Source of the DNA: an archaeon
GTDB taxonomy: Archaea; Thermoproteota; Thermoprotei_A; Marsarchaeales; Marsarchaeaceae
Reading direction: 5' to 3'
Assembly (NCBI GenBank): GCA_021817005.1
Contig: JAKAWJ010000003.1
Coordinates: 1 to 64,000 of the forward strand
Length of the DNA: 64,000 nt
In this document: positions 57,133 to 64,000 of the stretch, piece after piece
Position numbering within the stretch: position 1 is the first letter of the stretch
Layout: every line of letters begins with the position of its first letter
Made by a program: the position numbers and the translations under genes
Notes under the pieces: model-generated
Seen by the model: the letters and a program-made list of their open reading frames with translations, nothing else
Told to the model about the DNA's origin: nothing
Databases searched by the model: none

Positions 57133-58637
57133 CCAACATAACCGAAAACGAGGAAAGGGTGCTCTTGGCGCTAAAAGACGGCGTCGAGAGAAATTTGGAA
57201 GAAGTCGCAAAGACAACTGGATTGCCGGATTCAGCGGTTGCCTCTGCCATTGAGTCACTGAGCATGAAAAACCTTCTAAAAAAATCAACTTCGAGCGCTG
57301 TCTTTGCCGAACCCACTGAACGCGCAATGAGAATTAGTTCCTTGCCAGAAGACAGTCTCTACGCGACCATAGGAGAAAGCATGACCCTGAGCGCCGCTAA
57401 ATCAGAGTCCCACCTCGATGATCAGAGTTTCAATGCAGCGCTAGCTTGGGGGATCAAGAGAGGTCTGATACGGCTGGTGCAAGTGGACGGTCAAGAGGGG
57501 GTAGAAAGACGAATTGAAAGATTGAATCCCCCTCAGAAGCTTGGGGAGGTATTCCAGAGACTGAAGGAGCAACGGAGACTGCCCGTAAATGAGGCTCCGG
57601 CTGAGCTCGAGATCCTGAAGGAGAGGCAGCTTGCCGCTCTAAAGCAAAGGAGCGAAGTGCGCGTGAGGGCAGGTGCAGAACTTTCTGAAGGTTATATTCG
57701 TTCACTCAGAAGGCCAACAGTACTGTCCCACAAAACACTCGTTGACGGTTCTTATCGCACGCTGGAAGTTCCACCATACCAGTACGCCCTCAGAAGGAAG
57801 GCATCGTTCCACCGTGGCAAGAACCACTTCTATCTTGAATTTCTGCAGATGGTCAAAGAAACCCTTGTAGCGATGGGGTTTGAGGAAATGTACGGACCCT
57901 ATATCGAATACGAGTTCTGGAACTTTGATGCCCTCTTCGTTCCCCAAAATCACATTGCACGAGAAGCCCACCAAAGCTATGCCATTTCTGGTGACCCACA
58001 CTTACCCCCCGCCCCTGCCAAGGATCTTATGCGAAATGTAGGTGAGGTACATGCGGCTGGAGGGACAACCGGCTCCATTGGATGGGGAAGCCACTGGAGC
58101 CCGGAAATTGCGTTGAGGCTTGTCCTGAGATCCCACACTACATCAGTCTCTGCTAGGAAACTGGGGGAGCATCCCGGCGACGCCTACAAGTTCTTTACGA
58201 TTGATAGAAATTTCAGAAGGGACCCTCTCGACGCTACCCATCTGCCGGAATTTCAGCAATGTGAGGGAATCGTTGGCGGCGAACATCTTACTTTCCGGAA
58301 TCTTCTTGGTTTTCTTGAGGAATTCGCACGCAGCTTCGGAGTCACCAAAATCAGGTTCAAGCCCGGTTACTTTCCATTCACAGAGCCGAGCGTGGAGGCT
58401 TACATTTATCACGAGAATTTGGGCTGGGTGGAAGCCGCACCAGGCGGCATGTTTAGGCCGGAAGTTACTGTGCCTCTCGGGATCACACACCCTGTCCTCG
58501 CGTGGGGAATTGGCATTACCCGATTTGCAATGGCCTATTACGGACTTAACGACATACGAGAGCTGGTAACCCAGGACCTCGAAACGATACTTCTCAAGGA
58601 GGAGGCGGTCTCCAAGTTTGCCAACAATCGAGATTGA
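57126..58637 (+). CDS. pheS: Phenylalanyl-tRNA synthetase alpha subunit
   Basis: A 503-residue class II synthetase subunit. N-terminal winged helices (~1-130) bind tRNA. The catalytic core includes motif 2-like RNFRRDPLDATHLPEFQQCEG and motif 3-like GITHPVLAWGIGITRFAMAYYG. GFEEMYGPYIEYEFWNFDALF is the archaeal PheS motif 1 region. The archaeal/eukaryotic alpha type is long, as here. TTG start overlaps coaD by 7 bases; pheT starts 20 bases before its end. Confidence 0.97.
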   Translation: MVANITENEERVLLALKDGVERNLEEVAKTTGLPDSAVASAIESLSMKNLLKKSTSSAVFAEPTERAMRISSLPEDSLYATIGESMTLSAAKSESHLDDQSFNAALAWGIKRGLIRLVQVDGQEGVERRIERLNPPQKLGEVFQRLKEQRRLPVNEAPAELEILKERQLAALKQRSEVRVRAGAELSEGYIRSLRRPTVLSHKTLVDGSYRTLEVPPYQYALRRKASFHRGKNHFYLEFLQMVKETLVAMGFEEMYGPYIEYEFWNFDALFVPQNHIAREAHQSYAISGDPHLPPAPAKDLMRNVGEVHAAGGTTGSIGWGSHWSPEIALRLVLRSHTTSVSARKLGEHPGDAYKFFTIDRNFRRDPLDATHLPEFQQCEGIVGGEHLTFRNLLGFLEEFARSFGVTKIRFKPGYFPFTEPSVEAYIYHENLGWVEAAPGGMFRPEVTVPLGITHPVLAWGIGITRFAMAYYGLNDIRELVTQDLETILLKEEAVSKFANNRD

Positions 58638-60285
58638 TCGCCGAACTTTGACCAGAATCGTGGGACGCGAAATAGGTGATGCAGAGTTTGAGGAACTACT
58701 TTTCAATTTCAAAGGAGAGGTCCAGTCAAGGGGAACAAGCACCGTGGCGGTAGAGCTTAACGCGGATAGGGTGGACCTGATGTGCTCTGCCGGATTGGGT
58801 CGCGCCTTCAAGGGTTTCCTTGGTCTTGAACTTGGCTTCCCGCGCTATCCTTTTGCAGAAACCGATTTTACGCTTGACGTTGATACGAGCAGTCTCAGAG
58901 AAAAACGACCTTTTATGGTCGCCTATCTCGTAAAAGGAGTTCGGTTAGACGAAATTTCTGTGCGGGAGCTGATAGATTTTCAGGAGAGAATGCACCAGAT
59001 TCTCTCAGGAAATAGACTGCGGTTTGCGATTGGCGTCCACGATGTGTCCCGCCTGGCAAGCCACAGATTGACGTACCGTGCAGTAGGCTCCTCGAATATT
59101 AGTTTCATTCCACTCGGAGCTGAGAGGGAAATGAATGCCGACCAGATCCTAGCCGAACACCCGAAGGGCCAGGAATTCTCTCATTTGGTAGCGGGATGGA
59201 ACTCTTACCCGTTACTTGCGACAGACGCGGGCGAAGTGCTTTCGATGCCCCCCATCATAAACGGTTCACTCACCCAGCTTACTGCACACTCATCTTCACT
59301 CATGGTAGATGTTACAGGAACGGATCTCACGCTGGTTCGATCGGCGGCCCAGTTGATGGCCTTCACAATTGCGGAGTTTGGCGGTACCATAGCCAAGATA
59401 CTTCCGTCAGGCGCAGCCGACGTGGAAGCCGCGAAGCCTGCCAATCTGCCGGAAATGCGAGAAATGGAGTTGGACTGTGACTACTTACGGGGGATACTAG
59501 GACTGCCCCTAAAGAAATCCAGCATTAAATCGCTATTGGGCAGAGCCAGATTTGATTCTGTATCACAAAGAGGAAACCGGATTATGGCAAAGGTACCCTT
59601 ATACAGGCTGGACATCATGCATCAGGTCGACCTTATCGAGGATGTAGCGATGATGTATGGCTATCAAAACATAAGGCCGGAGAAGCCATATCACGCAACT
59701 GACGGCTCATTGCATACAATAACACTCGTAACAGAAGGTGCGAGAAGAAGCCTCTCAAGCCTTGGGTTCATTGAAGTCAATAATATGTTACTGTGTGCCA
59801 GCTCGGCTTCTTTCTGGAGCCAGCCTCTTGACATGATCCGGCTATCCAATCCAATGTCCCACGATATGGATTCCCTGAGGAGCAGCCTACTTCCGGGCCT
59901 CCTTTCATTCTTGACAAAGAATCAGAACAGACCCAAACCAATTCACATTTTTGAGGTGGGGCCCGTGGTAGGTATAAGAGACGGCTCGTACGTCCAGTCT
60001 TACAATGCGTGTGCGCTGGTTTGTGACAACGTGGCAACCTGCGATATTATAGAGGACTTCTTCGCCCAGTTCTGTCTCGATATAGGGCTCACCCCCAGTT
60101 TCGGCGATCGGGCGGGTGACCCGTTCCTTGCCGGTAGAGGGAGTATAATACTGCTCCCCGACCAGCGCCAAGGCAGAATTGGAGAGGTCAGTCCAGAAAT
60201 ACTGCGCAGGATTGGTCTTGATTACCCTGTTGCATGCTTTGAACTCGAGCTCTGCTTGCCCACTCTCAGGCGGCTAACCTATTAG
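58618..60285 (+). CDS. pheT: Phenylalanyl-tRNA synthetase beta subunit
   Basis: A 555-residue beta subunit of archaeal/eukaryotic size. It has B1/B3-4-type regions and the B5 domain (CDYLRGILGLPLKKSSIKSLL), followed by a pseudo-catalytic C-terminal core (YRLDIMHQVDLIEDVAMMYGYQNI). It forms the heterotetramer with PheS and carries out editing of mischarged tyrosine. TTG 58618 overlaps the PheS 3' end, with aaggagg about 15 bases upstream. A long non-coding stretch follows its stop. Confidence 0.96.
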   Translation: MPTIEIDRRTLTRIVGREIGDAEFEELLFNFKGEVQSRGTSTVAVELNADRVDLMCSAGLGRAFKGFLGLELGFPRYPFAETDFTLDVDTSSLREKRPFMVAYLVKGVRLDEISVRELIDFQERMHQILSGNRLRFAIGVHDVSRLASHRLTYRAVGSSNISFIPLGAEREMNADQILAEHPKGQEFSHLVAGWNSYPLLATDAGEVLSMPPIINGSLTQLTAHSSSLMVDVTGTDLTLVRSAAQLMAFTIAEFGGTIAKILPSGAADVEAAKPANLPEMREMELDCDYLRGILGLPLKKSSIKSLLGRARFDSVSQRGNRIMAKVPLYRLDIMHQVDLIEDVAMMYGYQNIRPEKPYHATDGSLHTITLVTEGARRSLSSLGFIEVNNMLLCASSASFWSQPLDMIRLSNPMSHDMDSLRSSLLPGLLSFLTKNQNRPKPIHIFEVGPVVGIRDGSYVQSYNACALVCDNVATCDIIEDFFAQFCLDIGLTPSFGDRAGDPFLAGRGSIILLPDQRQGRIGEVSPEILRRIGLDYPVACFELELCLPTLRRLTY

Positions 60286-61020
60286 AGACTTCCAGAAACT
60301 CTTATGCGGGCGGTCGGAACCGGCCCGGTTCGAGGGCCACGTCTAGTGGGCGTTAGCCTGTCAGTGAAATGTGGTGTCAGAGACTGGGCAACAGGCCGCT
60401 CATGGTAGCTGTTTGCAAGCGAAAATCCCCGAATCCTTAAGAGGAGGATGGATGCGGGCGGGCCGTTTGAATACTTCGGGCCCGACCACAACTAATTAAT
60501 TCCTGACCGAGCGAGGAACTCTGGCCAGTGAATAGCATCGCGTTTGCGGCAAAGCCGCGGATTGGAGCTTGGGACTCTGATTGGCCGCCAACTCAGGAAG
60601 TCCATGCGCCTTGTGCATGAGAAGGCGCTAGGTGCACACGCCTGCGGTTTCTCAGCAAGGAAATGCCACAAAAATTCCCAAAGGACACCTCAAATGTGGA
60701 GGAACGCGGTTAGAATCTTGCGAGCCTCACATCAAACACTGAAACTGCTTAATCGCTTGGACATCGGAGTGTATCGTGGTAGATGCTAACGGCTTCCCAT
60801 GCCAGTCCTATGCTACGGGGTAAGTCCCGGACTCTGCGACACTCCAGTACAAATTATCCAAATTCCGTAGAAAAGGACGCACACGAGACGGATGCATTGA
60901 CATGTGGAAACACATATTTGACCAGACCATCATTGTATCGCTAAAATTCCTCATTATGAATGTACTGGGCGATTAAGCAGGCCTTATAAAATGCGTTCAG
61001 CGAGGACATCATGAAAACTC
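60286..61020. other. 735-bp region without recognised genes
   Basis: No supported coding frame is seen. The left part (60300-60500) is GC-rich with stem-like segments (ggccgt, ccggcccgg) and might hold an RNA. I looked for SRP, RNase P and 5S signatures and did not find them. The right part ends with a TATA box ttataaaat (60984-60992) serving dnaG. Confidence 0.45.
60983..60992 (+). promoter_or_regulatory. TATA box of the dnaG-pelA unit
   Basis: cttataaaat lies about 25 bases before 61013, so ATG 61021 follows a short leader. Confidence 0.55.
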
Positions 61021-62301
61021 ATGGGTGGAATGCCCGCCAGTTCAACAAAGTACATAATTCACGCTCCTTGCGAAGTTGATGGAATCATTGACAAAAGCGA
61101 CGTCATAGGAGCAATATTCGGACAGACTGAAGGCTTGTTTAACGACGAATACGACTTTCGCTCGTTACTAGAGAAGGGCCGGATCGGACGAATCATGGTA
61201 GACTTGGAAACCCACGACAACCGCAGCGTGGGTCGCATCATGATTCCTTCTAACCTCGACAGGGCGGAGACGGCTCTTATTGCCTCGATAGTTGAAAATG
61301 TTGACCGAATCGGCCCCTACGCCGCACGAATCAGCATTGAAAACATCGAAGACACGCGGATGGAAAAAGTAAATCGCGTGATATCGAGAGCCAAGGAAAT
61401 CTTGGAGGGGTGGGACCGGAAGCAGCAAAAGGTTGACGTCAAAGAAATGCTTCAGGGTCTTCTCGGGAAGGTGCGTGAGTCGTTCGTTGTGCCCTACGGA
61501 CCGGAGAAACTGGACGCTGGCCCGGACGTTGATAGCTCAGAATCGATTATTTTGGTGGAAGGCAGGGCAGATGTGCTCAACCTGCTGAGATATGATTACC
61601 GGAATGCAATATCTTTGGGAGGTGCAGCCGAGCGTGTGCCGAAGTCAGTGATTGATCTATGCAGAACAAAGGAGGCGACCGTCTTTCTTGATGGCGACCG
61701 GGGAGGAGACCTCATCCTCAAGCGCCTCTTAGAGCTAGCCGAAGTCGATTTTGTGGCGAGGGCTCCGCAAGGAAAAGAAGTCGAAGAGCTCACTGGCAAG
61801 GAAATCATGAAAGCGCTGGCTAACAAGGTACCAGCTTTGGTCCAGGTTCAGCCTGAAAAGTCGCAACCGGCTCCGCAACCTCAGCCTCAACCGCAGCACT
61901 TCCCCGAACCGCGGCCTCACGAGCATACTCAAGGATACCGTGAGCATCAGCGAGAACAGGTCACGGCACAGGTCTCACAGCCAAGGGAAAAAGAACACAT
62001 CCCGGTCCCCGATAAGCTCCTGGAGCTCATGAAGAGCCTAAATGGAACGCTCGAGGCGGTCGTTCTAGACTCTGACTATAATGTTCTCGCGAAGGTTCCC
62101 GTCAAGGAGATGGCTGATAAACTCCATGACCTGCAAGGCAAGACGCCTTTCGCGGTGGTATTTGACGGCGTAATCAGTCAGCGTATATTGGACACTTCGA
62201 GCGAGAAGTCCATTCGGTACGTCGTAGGAAATAGGATGGGTAATATCGTGCGGCGACCGAGCGGAGTTGTCACGCTCACCTTCGAAGAAGCATCGGCATA
62301 A
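61021..62301 (+). CDS. dnaG: DnaG-type primase / exosome-associated protein
   Basis: A 426-residue protein. The TOPRIM domain holds EGRADVLNLL at about 180-189 and DGDRGGD near 224-230, the metal-binding acidic residues of DnaG. The N-terminal part has archaeal DnaG's IDKSDVIGAIFGQTEGLFNDEY. A Pro/Gln-rich linker follows (PAPQPQPQPQHFPEPRPHEH). The C-terminus (VPDKLLELMKSLNGTLEAVVLDSDYNVLAKV) resembles archaeal DnaG tails. Archaeal DnaG associates with the RNA exosome and has primase-like activity. ATG 61021. pelA follows 2 bases on. Confidence 0.94.
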   Translation: MGGMPASSTKYIIHAPCEVDGIIDKSDVIGAIFGQTEGLFNDEYDFRSLLEKGRIGRIMVDLETHDNRSVGRIMIPSNLDRAETALIASIVENVDRIGPYAARISIENIEDTRMEKVNRVISRAKEILEGWDRKQQKVDVKEMLQGLLGKVRESFVVPYGPEKLDAGPDVDSSESIILVEGRADVLNLLRYDYRNAISLGGAAERVPKSVIDLCRTKEATVFLDGDRGGDLILKRLLELAEVDFVARAPQGKEVEELTGKEIMKALANKVPALVQVQPEKSQPAPQPQPQPQHFPEPRPHEHTQGYREHQREQVTAQVSQPREKEHIPVPDKLLELMKSLNGTLEAVVLDSDYNVLAKVPVKEMADKLHDLQGKTPFAVVFDGVISQRILDTSSEKSIRYVVGNRMGNIVRRPSGVVTLTFEEASA

Positions 62302-62303
62302 AT

Positions 62304-63362
62304 ATGCGCGTTCTCGCGCGCGACCCCAAAGCAGGTTCAATAACGCTTCAGGTTACTTCACCCAGCGATTTCTGGAGTTTGGAGTCGATTCTTGCGGTAG
62401 GCGATGAGGTCACTGCGAGAACGAGCAGAATGCTTCGTTCCAGAGATGGAACGGAGCGTTCAGGGAGGGTACCGACTACCTTGTCAGTGCGAGTTGAGAA
62501 AGTATCGTTCGAACCATTCACTAGCACTTTTAGAATTACGGGGAAGGTGACCAGAGACCCTGATGAGCTCGGCATTCTTGGCTCGTATCATACAGTCGTG
62601 GCCGAGAATGGCTCGGTACTCACTATAGCAAAGACCCGTTGGCAGGAAGCCGAGCTTCAAGCACTGCTAAGGGAAGCGCCTTCTCAGACTGTTGGCGTGG
62701 TAGCTCTCGATTACGACGAAGTCACTTTCGCTAGGGTTTGGGATTACGGAGTGGAGACTGTTGCAACGTGGTCGACCGGAATTCCTGGGAAGGAGGAGCG
62801 AAAACATGAGGAGCTGGTCTCCGAGAGCCTAGAGAAGATCGCAAGCGACTTGACCAAGTTTATCAGGGCCGGTGAACCGGTAGTGTTCGCTGGTCCAGGT
62901 TACCTGAAGCAAAGGTTGTTGGGCCTGGTTAGGGGTGCACTCATAAAAAAGGGGGTGCACGTTGACGCAACACTTGTAGACACATCATATGGCGGGCAAG
63001 CAGGAGTTAAAGAGGCAGTAACCAAGCTCTTGGACAAAGGCTTTCTAGAGAAGCTCAGAGTTTCAGAAGAAACCAAGCTCATGGATAGGTTGTTCTCTGA
63101 GCTTGCATTGACGTCAGGAAGAAAGGTGGCCGTGGGTTACACAGAGGTCGAAAAGAGTGCTCGGGATGGTGCAATCCAGGAAATGTTGATATCTGAAAAG
63201 ATGTTAAAGAATGATTACGACCATGCCCATGACCTCATTTTCACAGTCGAAAAATATCGCGGTAAGGTACACATAATTTCGGAGCATCACGAAAAAGGCG
63301 AGCAGTTAGTGGGGTTGGGCGGCTATGCCGCCTTCCTAAGGTATGCCGTGACAAGCCGCTAG
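62304..63362 (+). CDS. pelA: Pelota (mRNA surveillance/ribosome rescue)
   Basis: A 352-residue protein homologous to eRF1/Pelota. The N-terminal Sm-like domain covers about 1-130. The central domain includes VVALDYDEVTFARVWDYGVE and then VFAGPGYLKQRLLGLVRG, and the C-terminal domain GRKVAVGYTEVEKSARDGAIQEMLISEKML, without a GGQ motif, as in Pelota. It acts with an EF1A-like GTPase and Rli1 (encoded at 53892-55730) to free stalled ribosomes. ATG 2 bases after the dnaG stop; the 3' end overlaps the radical SAM gene by 4 bases. Confidence 0.95.
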   Translation: MRVLARDPKAGSITLQVTSPSDFWSLESILAVGDEVTARTSRMLRSRDGTERSGRVPTTLSVRVEKVSFEPFTSTFRITGKVTRDPDELGILGSYHTVVAENGSVLTIAKTRWQEAELQALLREAPSQTVGVVALDYDEVTFARVWDYGVETVATWSTGIPGKEERKHEELVSESLEKIASDLTKFIRAGEPVVFAGPGYLKQRLLGLVRGALIKKGVHVDATLVDTSYGGQAGVKEAVTKLLDKGFLEKLRVSEETKLMDRLFSELALTSGRKVAVGYTEVEKSARDGAIQEMLISEKMLKNDYDHAHDLIFTVEKYRGKVHIISEHHEKGEQLVGLGGYAAFLRYAVTSR

Positions 63363-64000
63363 AGTCTTTCATAGACCGGATTCTTGTATGTCGGAGCGAA
63401 CCTGATGAGTTCCCCTTTCTCCGCTCTGAGGACCGTGCCATCATCCAGCAATTCACCCCCTATTCTTTTCGCCGCGAAGGATGATACCAGCCTGTTTCTA
63501 TACTGGATAAGATATTTGGAACGAACAGTGCAGTAGTGTATAGGGATAATTTCCCTAAGTTCCGACATGAGTTCCAGAATTCTCTTGTCGGGGTAGGAGA
63601 GGATTGCGGTGTTATTTCCCTGAAGGGTAAGACCTGCTGCGGCGAAGGAGTTTTCTTCATTCACTTCATACTCGTCTAGTATCATGAACTGGGCTCCTGC
63701 ACTTTTCGCTTTCTCTGCTTCCGCACGAAGGTCAACGCCCTCAAGCGCAGGTATTTCGACACCCACTCTCCATGGATATTGTGACGCCACTTCTATTGAG
63801 CGTTCTACTCCCGGCGCTGCAATTATGTGAAATCTTATCTCGTCAAGGCCCGACTCATAGAGTTCTCGAGCTACCCTCTCACTCATATTGGGGAATCCGC
63901 TGTACAAGTGTATATGATGAGACTTTCCGAATCTCTCTTTTAGCGCTCTAACGTATTCTGCGACACGTTTCGGCACTACCAGTGGCTCGCCGCCTGTAAC
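63359..64000 (-). CDS. Radical SAM protein, 5' end outside the window (partial)
   Basis: At least 214 codons read in from the window's right end, where VTGGEPLVVPKR appears. TGGEPL is the SAM-binding GGE motif, so the CxxxCxxC cluster motif must lie just upstream, outside the window. Then come barrel segments (HHIHLYSGFPNMSERVARELYESGLDEIRFHII, GVEIPALEGVDLRAEAEKAK). The C-terminal part (HYCTVRSKYLIQYRNRLV...GEL, LRAEKGELIRFAP) is distinctive but I cannot name the subfamily. GTG at 63976 is internal, not the true start. Confidence 0.75.
   Translation of the reverse strand, partial: VTGGEPLVVPKRVAEYVRALKERFGKSHHIHLYSGFPNMSERVARELYESGLDEIRFHIIAAPGVERSIEVASQYPWRVGVEIPALEGVDLRAEAEKAKSAGAQFMILDEYEVNEENSFAAAGLTLQGNNTAILSYPDKRILELMSELREIIPIHYCTVRSKYLIQYRNRLVSSFAAKRIGGELLDDGTVLRAEKGELIRFAPTYKNPVYERL

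Noticed and set aside
60286-61020. RNase P or SRP RNA gene
   Set aside because: None of the conserved blocks I know (for example GAGGAAAGTC or GGAGCAG-type loops) were found; a covariance search would be needed.

Overview
The window is archaeal chromosomal DNA. It encodes a thermosome, ABCE1/Rli1, Pelota, archaeal DnaG, NOG1, Pth2, TruD, archaeal-type PheS/PheT, S17e and L40e, a CTP-dependent riboflavin kinase, a tetraether lipid synthase and a geranylgeranyl reductase. Many genes are preceded by a TATA element about 25 bp before a leaderless or near-leaderless start, and TTG and GTG starts are very common. The proteasome beta subunit most resembles the crenarchaeal/TACK type, so a TACK lineage (Nitrososphaeria-like or a relative) is my best guess. 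That placement is inference. No rRNA, CRISPR array or intact insertion sequence was seen.

Positions 1-30000 are dominated by three paralogous type IV pilus (T4P) loci. Locus A (1-6702) has class-III-type pilins, one secretion ATPase and one TadC/FlaJ-like membrane protein, followed by thioredoxin reductase and a further pilin whose 3' end is duplicated exactly at the window's left edge. A tetraether synthase (7040-8701) separates it from locus B (8773-16169), with ATPase, membrane protein and a set of minor-pilin-like proteins. Locus C (19632-29798) has its membrane protein and its ATPase on the minus strand, flanking a five-gene plus-strand pilin operon. Loci B and C share a recognisable set of minor subunits (called a to e here). 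The 'e' subunit carries a class III signal peptide (G|Q) in both, and in both it lacks any standard start codon at the right place.

Positions 29799-39650 are gene-poor. They hold a 1.7-kb desert containing a cluster of AAGACTAGTCTT palindromes, a two-gene unit (DUF5678-like plus retropepsin-like protease), tRNA-Gly, a degenerate acyl-CoA-synthetase-like protein, a large surface protein, tRNA-Phe, a Cys-rich hypothetical, ThiL and tRNA-Val.

Positions 39744-64000 are dense housekeeping. They include L40e, an Lrp-type regulator, a NusA-like protein, TruD/Pth2, geranylgeranyl reductase, a zinc-ribbon protein, NOG1, UPF0248, proteasome beta, translin, RibK facing a DUF357-RibL fusion, diphthine synthase, thermosome, S17e, a ubiquitin-like protein, a phosphoribosyltransferase, Cgi121-like and THUMP proteins. 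These are followed by an acidic mini-protein with a TFS-like zinc ribbon, Rli1, triosephosphate isomerase, tRNA-Arg, CoaD, PheS/PheT, DnaG, Pelota and a radical SAM protein cut by the window end.

The most noteworthy signals are the conserved minor-pilin set with start-less class III subunits, the palindrome cluster at 31004-31216, the perfect 127-bp pilin duplication, and a tRNA-Gly with C instead of the near-universal U at position 33.
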